Assembly: GCA_937139485.1 (NCBI GenBank)
Contig: CAKZQD010000095.1
Span: forward strand, 1 to 39,529
Direction of reading: 5' to 3'
Length of the DNA stretch: 39,529 nucleotides
From: an uncultured Bacteroidota bacterium
GTDB lineage: Bacteria; Bacteroidota; Bacteroidia; Chitinophagales; UBA8649
A model generated the notes under the pieces. That model was given only the letters and a program-made list of their open reading frames with translations. It was not told the DNA's origin and made no database searches. Numbering within the stretch: position 1 is the stretch's first letter; each line of letters starts with the position of its first letter. The position numbers and the translations under genes are program-made. Shown one piece after another: positions 23,718 to 32,123 of the stretch.

Positions 23718-26700
23718 ATGAAAAAAGTATTATTTTTTACATTAATTATTGCAGCAGCAGTGTCTTATGGAGTATTCAATTATACTGCAGGAAATGCAAG
23801 CCAAGCTGAAAAAGTAACAAAAGAAAGTTTTATTGCAAAGCAAGAACGAAAAACCCAAAGTGCTTTAGGCTACTTAGAATGGAGAAATGAGTTGTTGAAA
23901 AATGAAATAACTGGAGAAATTGACCCTCAAGATTATTACAAAGCAGTAAATAAAGCAAACCAATTAAAAACACAATCTCTAGCTAATAAAACAAACGGGC
24001 CATTAGCATTGGAATGGGTAAGTAGAGGTCCAGATAGTCAAGGAGGAAGAACAAGAACAATTTTGGTTGATAAGGATAATGAAAATTTAGTTTTTACAGG
24101 AGGAGTTTCTGGTGGTCTTTGGAAATCTATAGATGGTGCTCAAAACTGGGAAAGAGTTTCTGGTTGGGGAGATAATAACTGTGCTATAATGAGCATTGCA
24201 CAATCTATAAACGGTACTTTGTTTGTAGGTACTGGAGAATCTATTGGAGGTTCGCCAACTGGAGGAGGTGCAAATCCACAAGTTCAGTTTAATGCATCAA
24301 TAACAGGAAATGGAATTTATAAATCAAATGATTTAGGTGATACTTGGGCTCAAGTAACGCAAACTGATGAGTTTGCAACACCTACCTTTTCTGGAGAATG
24401 GGCTTCTGTAAATATGATGGCAACACATCCAGTAAATACAAATCTTTTAATAGCAGCAAATAAATCTGGACTAAGAGTGTCTACAAATGCTGAAGCAGCA
24501 GATCCTGCATTTACAAATATTTCTGGTGTAAATGGAGCAGCTACAGATATTCAATTTACTAGTGATGGTAGTGATGCTTGGGCAGCCGTAAATGGAACAT
24601 TGTATAAATCATCTGATTTGGCAGGAAATTTTGCTTCTTGGTCGCAAACTACTCCAACAAATTCTAGTAGAGCACAACTAGCAATTTCTACAGTAGATGC
24701 AAATGGCGAATACACTATTTATGCATCTTTTACTAATGGATCGGGATGTATGGTAGGTGTTTACAAATCTGAAGATAAAGGAACTACTTGGACACAAATT
24801 ATTTTTGCTGGAGGACAAGATCCTTTTGATCAACCTACTGGTGATGGTGGAGATTGTCAAGGATGGTATGACCACTGTATAGCAGTAAATCCTGCAGATA
24901 AAGATAAGATTTATATTGGCGGTATTACATTTTATACTTGGGGCGCAGGTTCTGGAGGTATTAAAAGAGCAGATCAAATTGACTCTGAAAGTGCTGGTTC
25001 TTTAGACCCTAATTATATACACGCTGATAAACACTTTATTAAATTTAATCAACACGATCTTACAGGTAATACTATGTATATTACTGGTGATGGTGGTATA
25101 AATAAATGTGTTAATGCAAATGACGGTTTTCCTGATAATATGGTTTATACAGAAAACAATAAAAATTTCACAACTTTGCAATGTTATGGTGTAGGTTCTG
25201 GTAAATATGGTGAAGTAATGGCTGGAGCACAAGATAATGGTACACAATATGTAGATTATAAAGGTATTTCTCCTAAAGCAGCAAAGGAAGTTTCTGGGGG
25301 CGATGGTGTAGCTGGTGCAGAAATTTCTAACTTAAGTCCTGACATTTTATTTTCTGGGAGTCAATATGGAAGTTTGCTAAGATCATTGAATAATGGTGAG
25401 TCTGCTACAAGCTTTTTAGATGAGAATATTAATCCAGGTAACTGTACTTATCAAACTTGTGCAATTGTTAACGCTCCACAAACTTGTGATGATGTACAAG
25501 GTGTTGCTCAAGATTTTATTTATAGTTTTTATTTAATGGAATCTCATCAAAGATTAGCACCAAAGAAAGATATATTTATTTATGCAAGAGATGAAGAAAT
25601 TGTTTTACCAGGTGGTGTTGTTCAAATTATTAAAGATACTATTTACCCAGGAGATGTTACAGAAAAAGTTACAAATGCTAAAATTCCTGGATTAGATTTA
25701 AATGGTTTAGGTATTACTTATGAATTGCCAGCAGGAGAAACATTACTCCCTGGAGATACTTTCTTTTTTGATAATAATTTTGATGCTAAGTATTTTATAA
25801 AATCTAATTGTGGTTCTAATTTCTTTGTTTGTACAAACCCTTTACAAGAAGGAACATCTCCAAGATTTTCTTCTATAACATTAGGTACACAAAGTGGAAT
25901 AAGAAGAATGGATGCTTCTGCAGATGGAGATATGCTTGCAGCAGTATCTGGTAGTAGAGTAATTATTATGCAAGGATGGGATGCTTACGATCTTGATGCA
26001 CCTAGTACAGTAACAAATGTACAAGTAAATTTATCTGGCTTAGGTGGAGGTCAATTAAATGGTGTTAGTGTAAATAAAAGCAATAAAGATCATGTTTTAG
26101 TTACTGAAGCAGGTTATGGTAGTACAGATAAGGTATTTGTTTCTTTTAATGCAACATCTGCAAATCCTACTTTTGTAAATATTCATAATAATTTACCAGA
26201 AATGCCTATTTATGGTTGTATAATCGATAAAGCAAATCCTTTAAGATACGTATTGGGTACTGAGCTAGGTATTTGGGCTACAAACGATGGTGGTGAAAAT
26301 TGGTTTGAAGAAAATGAAGGAATGGGTGGAAGATTTCCGGTATATAGAGTTAGACAGCAATGGATGAATAATTTTGATTGCGATTTAATTTCTGCTGGTA
26401 CACTTGGAGCAGGTATGTTTACTAGTACTACATTGATGGAATGTGCTAATAAAGATAACTTAATTTGGGGTAGACCAGATGATGTAACTTCTATAACAAA
26501 AGTTAATGAAGATTTACTAAATGTTTCGGTTTATCCAAATCCAGTAGTTGACTATGCAAACTTAGGTTTCTACTTAAATAAACCTACTGATGTTACTGTT
26601 AAGATTATTGATATAACTGGTAAAATAGTAAGCCAAAAGATTTATAAAGGCTTAAATTCTGGCGATCAAAAATTGAAATACGATATGTCTGATTTAGCAT

Positions 26701-26771
26701 CTAGTACTTATTTTGCTGTAGTATCTTCAGATGGTGTAAGATTTAATAATAGATTGTTTATTAAGAAATAA
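23718..26771 (+). CDS. T9SS-sorted beta-propeller (BNR/sortilin-like) protein
   Basis: A 1017-residue secreted protein. I use ATG 23718 because a signal peptide (MKKVLFFTLIIAAAVSYGVF) begins there and the -7 element lies upstream. The body carries Asp-box/BNR repeats typical of sortilin/Vps10-like ten-bladed propellers: SGGLWKSIDGAQNWERV, GIYKSNDLGDTWAQV, GVYKSEDKGTTWTQI and GIWATNDGGENWFEE. A Cys-rich insertion lies near residues 570-600 (NCTYQTCAIV...TCDD). The last 80 residues are a type A sorting domain (VSVYPNPVVDYANL ... NNRLFIKK) that routes it through the type IX system to the surface. The target ligand is unknown; an adhesin or exo-glycan-binding role is possible. A perfect terminator follows. 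Confidence 0.88.
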   Translation: MKKVLFFTLIIAAAVSYGVFNYTAGNASQAEKVTKESFIAKQERKTQSALGYLEWRNELLKNEITGEIDPQDYYKAVNKANQLKTQSLANKTNGPLALEWVSRGPDSQGGRTRTILVDKDNENLVFTGGVSGGLWKSIDGAQNWERVSGWGDNNCAIMSIAQSINGTLFVGTGESIGGSPTGGGANPQVQFNASITGNGIYKSNDLGDTWAQVTQTDEFATPTFSGEWASVNMMATHPVNTNLLIAANKSGLRVSTNAEAADPAFTNISGVNGAATDIQFTSDGSDAWAAVNGTLYKSSDLAGNFASWSQTTPTNSSRAQLAISTVDANGEYTIYASFTNGSGCMVGVYKSEDKGTTWTQIIFAGGQDPFDQPTGDGGDCQGWYDHCIAVNPADKDKIYIGGITFYTWGAGSGGIKRADQIDSESAGSLDPNYIHADKHFIKFNQHDLTGNTMYITGDGGINKCVNANDGFPDNMVYTENNKNFTTLQCYGVGSGKYGEVMAGAQDNGTQYVDYKGISPKAAKEVSGGDGVAGAEISNLSPDILFSGSQYGSLLRSLNNGESATSFLDENINPGNCTYQTCAIVNAPQTCDDVQGVAQDFIYSFYLMESHQRLAPKKDIFIYARDEEIVLPGGVVQIIKDTIYPGDVTEKVTNAKIPGLDLNGLGITYELPAGETLLPGDTFFFDNNFDAKYFIKSNCGSNFFVCTNPLQEGTSPRFSSITLGTQSGIRRMDASADGDMLAAVSGSRVIIMQGWDAYDLDAPSTVTNVQVNLSGLGGGQLNGVSVNKSNKDHVLVTEAGYGSTDKVFVSFNATSANPTFVNIHNNLPEMPIYGCIIDKANPLRYVLGTELGIWATNDGGENWFEENEGMGGRFPVYRVRQQWMNNFDCDLISAGTLGAGMFTSTTLMECANKDNLIWGRPDDVTSITKVNEDLLNVSVYPNPVVDYANLGFYLNKPTDVTVKIIDITGKIVSQKIYKGLNSGDQKLKYDMSDLASSTYFAVVSSDGVRFNNRLFIKK

Positions 26772-26795
26772 ATAATCACATTGAAATATAATTTT

Positions 26796-26828
26796 AAAAG
26801 GGCTAACAAATATTTGTTAGCCCTTTTT
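26796..26828 (+). terminator. Rho-independent terminator after the T9SS propeller gene
   Basis: AAAAGGGCTAACAAATATTTGTTAGCCCTTTTT is a perfect palindrome with a T-run, 25 nt after the stop codon. Confidence 0.9.
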
Positions 26829-26907
26829 GATTTGGTTGAAGTATTTTAATAAATTAGATTCTTTGCAATAGATTTCTTTCTAACTTTTTGAAAAATTTAA
26901 TTATTGA

Positions 26908-27000
26908 TTACTTTTCAAAAAGTACTTTTACATTTAATGGAAGTTTGTTTTTGCTGAAAAATAAATTGCCATTATCTAAAAAAATCCATGTATTTACCGC
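26908..27000 (-). pseudogene. Possible C-terminal gene remnant
   Basis: On the minus strand a short frame closed at both ends by stops reads VNTWIFLDNGNLFFSKNKLP and on to VLFEK. It has no start, and a hairpin precedes it. The sequence looks protein-like for an AT-rich gap and may be the stub of a deleted gene. Together with the remnant at 27037 it accounts for most of the 448-bp gap 26772-27219. Confidence 0.25.
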
Positions 27001-27004
27001 TCAT

Positions 27005-27038
27005 AAAAAAGCCAAATTCATTTGAATTTGGCTTTTTT
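27005..27038 (-). terminator. Strong palindromic terminator (bidirectional)
   Basis: AAAAAAGCCAAATTCATTTGAATTTGGCTTTTTT is a perfect palindrome with A and T tracts on both sides. On the minus strand it ends the aldolase transcript; it can also stop plus-strand readthrough. Confidence 0.85.
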
Positions 27039-27204
27039 ATCTTTGCTTTATTTTTTTTAAATCATCATCAGTATCTTCAAATACATTTCTTAAATTACCT
27101 GCTGTATTTTCAATTTAAGTATTATTCTCTTCATAAGAATATAAAGCAATTGTTAATACAGTTTTAAACAATAACTTTAATAGAATATTGTACAGTAAAT
27201 ATTA
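27037..27204 (-). pseudogene. Possible interrupted small gene downstream of the aldolase
   Basis: On the minus strand one frame reads ...LLKLLFKTVLTIALYSYEEN and then, after a single TAA, IENTAGNLRNVFEDTDDDLK and KIKQR before a TAA at the foot of the terminator. One base change (CAA to TAA) would explain the break. No start is identified. It lies 15 nt after the aldolase stop on the same strand, so it is probably co-transcribed. Family unknown. Confidence 0.3.
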
Positions 27205-27219
27205 AAGTAAAATATAAAA

Positions 27220-27876
27220 TTATCCTTTAGAGTTTTTATGGTCGGCTAAAAATTTAGCTAAACCAATATCAGTAAGTGGATGATTGAATAAACCCATAAT
27301 AGAACTTAATGGACAAGTTGCTATATCGGCACCTATTTCTGCGCATTTTAAAATATGTAAGGGATTTCTTATAGAAGCAGCTAAAACTTCAGTAGCATAG
27401 CCATAATTTTGATAAATATGTACAATTTGTTCTATTAATTGAACACCGTCCCAGTTGATGTCATCTATTCTACCTATAAACGGGCTTACCATTGTAGCTC
27501 CTGCTTTTGCTGCTAATAATGCTTGTCCAGCAGAAAAAATTAATGTGCAGTTGGTTTTTATTCCTTTATCAGAAAAGTATTTAATAGCTTTTATTCCTTC
27601 TGCTATCATTGGTACTTTTACTACTATATTTTTGTGCAATGCAGCAAGTTCTTCACCTTCTTTAATCATTCCTTCAAAATTTGTAGAAATAACTTCTGCA
27701 CTTACAGGGCCATCAACTAAGTTGCAAATGTCTACATAGTGTTGTAAAACTGCTTTTGGTTCTGAAATGCCTTCTTTTGCCATTAATGATGGGTTGGTTG
27801 TAACGCCATCTAACACGCCAAGTTGCGCAGCTTCTTTAATTTGTTCTAAATTTGCAGTATCTATAAAAAAATTCAT
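27220..27876 (-). CDS. fsa: Transaldolase-like fructose-6-phosphate aldolase
   Basis: A 218-residue class I aldolase of the short transaldolase subfamily (TalC/FSA), with [34 protein letters not shown] and the Schiff-base Lys87 in [21 protein letters not shown] and the ending [14 protein letters not shown] also fit. It either moves dihydroxyacetone between sugar phosphates in the pentose phosphate pathway or cleaves fructose-6-phosphate; sequence alone does not decide. I use the ATG at 27876, because the track start is a TTG that is part of the TATTTTTG -7 element. Confidence 0.9.
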   Translation of the reverse strand: MNFFIDTANLEQIKEAAQLGVLDGVTTNPSLMAKEGISEPKAVLQHYVDICNLVDGPVSAEVISTNFEGMIKEGEELAALHKNIVVKVPMIAEGIKAIKYFSDKGIKTNCTLIFSAGQALLAAKAGATMVSPFIGRIDDINWDGVQLIEQIVHIYQNYGYATEVLAASIRNPLHILKCAEIGADIATCPLSSIMGLFNHPLTDIGLAKFLADHKNSKG

Positions 27877-27897
27877 TGTCTTTTGTTTTATTTTATG

Positions 27898-27905
27898 CAA
27901 AAATA
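27898..27905 (-). promoter_or_regulatory. -7 promoter element of the aldolase gene (TATTTTTG)
   Basis: Exact TAnnTTTG match on the minus strand, 21 nt before the ATG at 27876. Its TTG is the false start used by the ORF track. Confidence 0.55.
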
Positions 27906-28011
27906 GAAAGATGCGCTAGCTTTGTAAATAAAGAAATTAACAATATGTTTATTCTTATTAACTTTGTAAGAAATCATTAAGATTTACGTCTTAATTACAT
28001 AAACCATAAGC

Positions 28012-28392
28012 ATGAAAAATTTTAAGACATTAGTATTGGGTGCTTCGCTTAAAGAAGATAGATATTCTAATAAAGCTGTTAGAAAATTGGTAAATAATAA
28101 TATTGAAACTGTTGCTTTTGGTTTGAAGGCAGGTGAAATTTCTGGTATTGAAATAAATACGCAATTAAAAGCCTTTGATAACATTCATACTGTAACGCTC
28201 TATTTAAACCCAAAAAGACAAGAGGAATATTACGATTATATTGTTTCTTTAAATCCTAAAAGAGTTATTTTTAATCCAGGAACAGAAAATACTACTTTTC
28301 AAAATCTACTTTCAGAAAATGGAATTGCTTTTGAAGAAGCTTGTACATTAGTTATGCTTTCAATAGGGAATTACAAAACTGAGTTAGCTTAG
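28012..28392 (+). CDS. CoA-binding domain protein
   Basis: A 126-residue single-domain protein with a Rossmann fold of the CoA-binding family (as in succinyl-CoA synthetase alpha and YccU-like proteins). TLVLGASLKEDRYSNKAVRK carries the nucleotide-binding turn; FGLKAGEISGIEI and VIFNPGTENTTFQNLLSENG follow. It lacks the catalytic parts of the synthetases. The role of stand-alone members is unclear, and some bind CoA to thiols for redox protection. Its 3' end overlaps the 3' end of maf on the opposite strand by 41 nt. Confidence 0.85.
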   Translation: MKNFKTLVLGASLKEDRYSNKAVRKLVNNNIETVAFGLKAGEISGIEINTQLKAFDNIHTVTLYLNPKRQEEYYDYIVSLNPKRVIFNPGTENTTFQNLLSENGIAFEEACTLVMLSIGNYKTELA

Positions 28393-28939
28393 TATGTAAA
28401 GCTTGCAAAGGCAAACCAACTATATTGTTATAGTCGCCTTCTATTTTTTCTATTCCTATAAAACCTATCCATTCTTGTATGGCATAAGCACCAGCTTTGT
28501 CATAAGGTTTAAAGCGGTTTACATAGTATTCTATTTCTTCAAGGCTTAAAGTTTTGAAAAATACTTTGGTAGTACAGCTAAATACCTCTTCTTTATAAAT
28601 GTTTTTTAAGCAAACTCCAGTAATTACTTCGTGCATTTTGCCCGAAAGTGCTTGAATAATTTCGATGGCATCTTGTCTGTCTTTTGGTTTACCATAAATA
28701 GTTTTGCCAAGAACAACTGTGGTGTCAGAAGTTATCACAATATCGTTTGGTTTTAAATCTTCTGTAAATGCATCTGCTTTAAGCTTGGCTAAATATGCTG
28801 CTACTTCTTTTACAGCCAAAGTTTTAGGGTAAATTTCTTCTACGTCTTTTGTTTTTAATATAAAATTGGGAACAATATTTCCTAAGAGTTCTTTTCTTCT
28901 AGGAGATTTTGAGGCTAAAATAATGTTGAAGTTTTCCAT
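28352..28939 (-). CDS. maf: Maf family nucleotide pyrophosphatase
   Basis: A 195-residue Maf/Ham1-like enzyme that hydrolyses non-canonical or excess (d)NTPs (dTTP, UTP and modified forms) to the monophosphate. The signature ASKSPRRKELLGN starts at residue 9, and ITSDTTVVLGKTIYGKPKDR carries the catalytic Asp. KAGAYAIQEWIGFIGIEKIEGDYNN matches the YhdE/YceF-type core. TATCTTTG lies 8 nt before the ATG, giving a very short leader. It converges on, and overlaps, the CoA-binding gene. Confidence 0.92.
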   Translation of the reverse strand: MENFNIILASKSPRRKELLGNIVPNFILKTKDVEEIYPKTLAVKEVAAYLAKLKADAFTEDLKPNDIVITSDTTVVLGKTIYGKPKDRQDAIEIIQALSGKMHEVITGVCLKNIYKEEVFSCTTKVFFKTLSLEEIEYYVNRFKPYDKAGAYAIQEWIGFIGIEKIEGDYNNIVGLPLQALHTKLTQFCNSLLKA

Positions 28940-28947
28940 AAGTTTTT

Positions 28948-28955
28948 CAAAGATA
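28948..28955 (-). promoter_or_regulatory. -7 promoter element of maf (TATCTTTG)
   Basis: Exact match on the minus strand, 8 nt before the ATG. Short direct repeats (TTTACGAT / TTACGAT) lie just upstream at about 28961-28991. Confidence 0.5.
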
Positions 28956-29108
28956 CGTGCCTTTACGATTTTTTGATTTACGATTTACGATAAAAATGCT
29001 TTTGAGCTTTTCGCTGAAATAAAGAAATTTGCTTGTAGATTTTTAAAATGTTAGTTTCTCAGTAAGCTAGCTAGGAATTATTTATGAAGTATAAATGCCA
29101 TAAACTTT

Positions 29109-29116
29109 TATCTTTG
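29109..29116 (+). promoter_or_regulatory. -7 promoter element (TATCTTTG)
   Basis: Exact match 20 nt before the ATG of the PLP enzyme. No -33 TTG is seen. Confidence 0.5.
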
Positions 29117-29136
29117 TAGTAATAAACCAACCAAAC

Positions 29137-30396
29137 ATGAAATCAAATAAAAAAATGAATCCCGAAAGTCTGATGATGTCTCACGGCTACAAGCCAGAAC
29201 TTTCTGAAGGAGCAATAAAAACACCAATTTTTCAAACCTCAACATTTGTATTTAAAAGTGCAGAAGACGGAAAAAACTTTTTCGAAATAGCTTATGGCTT
29301 AAAAGAAAAAGAAGTAGGAGAGGAAGTTGGTCTTATATATAGTAGACTAAACAATCCCAACCTAGAAATATTGGAAGGAAGAATTGCCCTTTGGGATGAA
29401 GCAGATACTTCTGCCGCTTTTGAAAGTGGAATGGCAGGAATTACAACCGTGCTTTTAGAGTTTTTAAACCCTGGCGATTTATTATTGTATTCTAGACCAG
29501 TTTATGGTGGAACGGATTTTTTTATCAATAAAATTTTACCCAAATGGGGAATACACGCAGTTGGATTTAAAGCTGGAAGTACAAAAGAAGAAATTAAAAC
29601 GATACTTAAAGAATCTGGTCACGAAGATAAACTAGCTTTTATACATATAGAAACACCTGCAAACCCTACAAATGCACTTATAGATATAGCAATGTGCAAA
29701 GAAATAGCAGACGAACACAGCACAGAAGACAAGCAAGTTTTACTGGCTGTAGACAATACCTATATGGGACCAATTTGGTCTAGCCCTATGAAACACGGTG
29801 CAGATTTAGTGTGCTATTCTGCCACAAAATACATAAACGGACACAGTGATGTAGTAGCAGGAGCAGTTTCTGGAAATATAGAACTGATGACAAGAGTAAA
29901 AGGAATGAGAACTTTCTTGGGAAATATGGCGAGTCCAAACACCGCTTGGTTACTGACTAGAAGTTTAGAAACTTTGAAACTAAGAATGGAAAAACAAGCT
30001 AAAAATGCCAAAAAAGTAGCTAAGTTTTTGAAGAAACATGATAAAGTAGAAAAGGTATACTACTTAGGCTTCTTGAAGAAAAACGGAACAGATGAAGAAA
30101 AAGCCTTGATTGAAAAACAATACACTTCTTCTGGTGCTATGATTTCTTTTGATATAAAAGGTGGCGAAAAAGAAGCTTTTAAGTTTTTGAATAGCTTAAG
30201 ATTGATGCATTTGGCAGTAAGTTTAGGTTCAAATGAAAGTTTGGCACAGCACCCAGCTACTATGACACACGCAGACGTAAGCAAAGAAATAAAAGATCAC
30301 CTTTCGGTTACAGAAAAACTCATAAGACTTTCTATAGGAGTAGAGCATCATAAAGATTTAATAGCAGATATAGAGCAAGCGCTAGATAAAATTTAA
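29137..30396 (+). CDS. Cystathionine gamma-synthase family PLP enzyme
   Basis: A 419-residue member of the Cys/Met-metabolism PLP-dependent family (CGS, cystathionine gamma-lyase, methionine gamma-lyase). It shows LIYSRLNNPN (phosphate-binding Tyr/Arg), AFESGMAGI, RPVYGGT (active-site Tyr), AVDNTYMGP (PLP Asp) and the Schiff-base Lys in SATKYINGHSD. Methionine gamma-lyases normally have Cys two residues after this Tyr (LYGCT); here it is Gly, so a typical methionine gamma-lyase is less likely. It contains about 15 extra residues near the N-terminus (EIAYGLKEKEVGEE). The next gene overlaps its stop by 1 nt. Substrate undecided. Confidence 0.88.
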   Translation: MKSNKKMNPESLMMSHGYKPELSEGAIKTPIFQTSTFVFKSAEDGKNFFEIAYGLKEKEVGEEVGLIYSRLNNPNLEILEGRIALWDEADTSAAFESGMAGITTVLLEFLNPGDLLLYSRPVYGGTDFFINKILPKWGIHAVGFKAGSTKEEIKTILKESGHEDKLAFIHIETPANPTNALIDIAMCKEIADEHSTEDKQVLLAVDNTYMGPIWSSPMKHGADLVCYSATKYINGHSDVVAGAVSGNIELMTRVKGMRTFLGNMASPNTAWLLTRSLETLKLRMEKQAKNAKKVAKFLKKHDKVEKVYYLGFLKKNGTDEEKALIEKQYTSSGAMISFDIKGGEKEAFKFLNSLRLMHLAVSLGSNESLAQHPATMTHADVSKEIKDHLSVTEKLIRLSIGVEHHKDLIADIEQALDKI

Positions 30397-30818
30397 TGGA
30401 TCTTCTGTATACTTTATTAAATGCTTCGGTAATTCCTGCTTGGATTTTGATTGCTTTTTTCCCCAGAAGTAAATTCACAAATAAATTAGTGTACTCTTAT
30501 GCTTGGCATATTGTACTTTCTATTTTCTACCTTGTATATATAGTCTGGGGAAGTATAGAAAATTTTGGTGGCGAAGGCGGAATGCATAGTTTAGAAGCAC
30601 TAAGAATTGGCTTCGAAAACGATAAAGTACTTTTAGCAGCATGGGCGCATTATTTAATATTCGATTTGTTTGTAGGTGTTTGGATAGTGAAAGATGCACA
30701 ATCTAAAAATATAGATTCTTGGCTTTTGAAACCCATTTTACTTTTTACATTAATGCTAGGACCAGTTGGTTTTTTGTTTTACCAAGTTTTAAAAAAAATT
30801 AAAGCTAAATCTGAATGA
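30396..30818 (+). CDS. ABA4-like membrane protein
   Basis: A 140-residue protein with four predicted TM helices (about 8-22, 38-53, 84-103, 113-131) resembling the ABA4-like (DUF4281) family: IPAWILIAFFPRSKFTNKL, AWAHYLIFDLFVGVWIVKDA and PVGFLFYQVLK. Plant ABA4 is needed for neoxanthin synthesis, whereas bacterial members are uncharacterised. Its ATG overlaps the stop of the PLP enzyme gene (TAATG), so the two are translationally coupled, which is a curious pairing. The family match is good, the function unknown. Confidence 0.78.
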   Translation: MDLLYTLLNASVIPAWILIAFFPRSKFTNKLVYSYAWHIVLSIFYLVYIVWGSIENFGGEGGMHSLEALRIGFENDKVLLAAWAHYLIFDLFVGVWIVKDAQSKNIDSWLLKPILLFTLMLGPVGFLFYQVLKKIKAKSE

Positions 30819-30949
30819 TTTTTGTTTTAAAAAAAGGCATTTGTAGTATATGTAAAATACTAGAAAGTAAAAGTACTGAATTACATCTGCTTTATATCTT
30901 TAGAAAGTGCTGAACAAATTTAAAGTTACTATTTAATAGTTTTATTGCT

Positions 30950-30957
30950 TAGCTTTG
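30950..30957 (+). promoter_or_regulatory. -7 promoter element (TAGCTTTG)
   Basis: Exact TAnnTTTG match 22 nt before the ATG of the esterase gene. Confidence 0.5.
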
Positions 30958-30979
30958 CTATACACAAAAGAACTATCTA

Positions 30980-32113
30980 ATGAGAATTACTTTACTATTC
31001 CTTTTTTTCTTATTTATGCAAACAATTTTTGCCCAGCAAAGTGTTTCGGGTTCTTTTGTTTTAGAAGATAGCACACGTACATACACCATATATATACCAC
31101 AAGTATATTTAGACAATCCAAGTACAGAAGTACCTTTATTGCTAAACTTACACGGTTATGGCTCGGTAAACTGGCAGCAGATGTTCTATGGTGATTTTAG
31201 ACCTATTGCAGATGCAGAAAATTTTATCGTTTGCCATCCAAATGGTACTGTAGATGCTTCCGGCTCACGTTTTTGGAATGTGGGTTTTACAAATTCTACT
31301 ATAGACGATGTAAGTTTTCTTTCTGCATTAATAGATACTATAAGTACAAAATATAACATTGATACAGATAAAGTCTTTAGCACAGGAATGTCTAATGGTG
31401 GTTTTATGAGCTATAAATTAGCCTGCGAACTGCCCAATAAAATAAAAGCCGTAGCTTCTGTTACTGGCTCTATGACACCAAGCCAATACAATAATTGTCC
31501 AAATATGAATGCTATTCCTGCTATGCAAATACACGGCACGGCAGATCCTACAGTTCCATATACTGGCAATGCTACAATGAAACCCATAGAACAAGTTGTA
31601 GGTTTTTGGGTAAAACAAAATGGCTGCGACTCAGTAGCTACAGAAACAGCAGTTCCCAACCACAATACTGCAGATAACTCTACGGCAATTCGCTATGATT
31701 TTAATACAAACTGTAGCAATGAAACTTCTGTAGTGTTTTATAAAGTAGATAATGGCGGCCATACTTGGCCCGGAACATCTGTTATTATTCCTGGAGCAGT
31801 AACTAATTTAGATTTTGATGCTTCTGCGGTAATTTGGAAATTCTTTTATCCCCAATCTAAATATACTAGTATAGACCCTGTTTTACAAGAGCCAGAAATA
31901 AAAGTTTATCCAAACCCAAGTAAAAAACACTTTACTTTAAAATTAAAAGACGAAGAAAAACTCATTGATTTTAAGATGTATAGCCAAACAGGTAAACTGG
32001 TTTTAGAAAGTGATAAGTTATTCTATAATATTGAAGCATTAAATACTGGCATATATTACTTGAAAATTAAGACTGATAAAACTGTTTATGCTAAGCAAAT
32101 TTTAAAGTTATAA
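30980..32113 (+). CDS. T9SS-secreted PHB depolymerase / feruloyl-esterase-like hydrolase
   Basis: A 377-residue secreted alpha/beta hydrolase of the LpqC/poly(3-hydroxybutyrate) depolymerase type. Signal peptide 1-18 (ends FAQQ). Catalytic triad candidates: nucleophile Ser138 in STGMSNGGF, the Asp of HGTADPTVPY, and the His of NGGHTWPG; the oxyanion region is LNLHGYGSVNW. A type A sorting domain covers the last 75 residues (IKVYPNPSKKHFTLKL ... YAKQILKL), so the enzyme is released or anchored on the surface through the type IX system. It probably cleaves esters of plant or microbial polymers; the exact ester is unknown. Confidence 0.9.
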   Translation: MRITLLFLFFLFMQTIFAQQSVSGSFVLEDSTRTYTIYIPQVYLDNPSTEVPLLLNLHGYGSVNWQQMFYGDFRPIADAENFIVCHPNGTVDASGSRFWNVGFTNSTIDDVSFLSALIDTISTKYNIDTDKVFSTGMSNGGFMSYKLACELPNKIKAVASVTGSMTPSQYNNCPNMNAIPAMQIHGTADPTVPYTGNATMKPIEQVVGFWVKQNGCDSVATETAVPNHNTADNSTAIRYDFNTNCSNETSVVFYKVDNGGHTWPGTSVIIPGAVTNLDFDASAVIWKFFYPQSKYTSIDPVLQEPEIKVYPNPSKKHFTLKLKDEEKLIDFKMYSQTGKLVLESDKLFYNIEALNTGIYYLKIKTDKTVYAKQILKL

Positions 32114-32123
32114 ATTTAAGACT

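Noticed and set aside
26772-27219. tRNA or other structured RNA in the gap
   Set aside because: No T-loop GGTTCGAATCC-like motif or cloverleaf; the two hairpins are ordinary palindromic terminators.
28961-28991. TTACGAT repeats upstream of maf as a possible operator
   Set aside because: Short, low-complexity direct repeats without symmetry; could be chance in an AT-rich gap.
29000-29136. Possible SAM-type riboswitch before the PLP enzyme gene
   Set aside because: No conserved core or stable stem pattern found, and the -7 element lies 20 nt before the ATG, leaving no leader.
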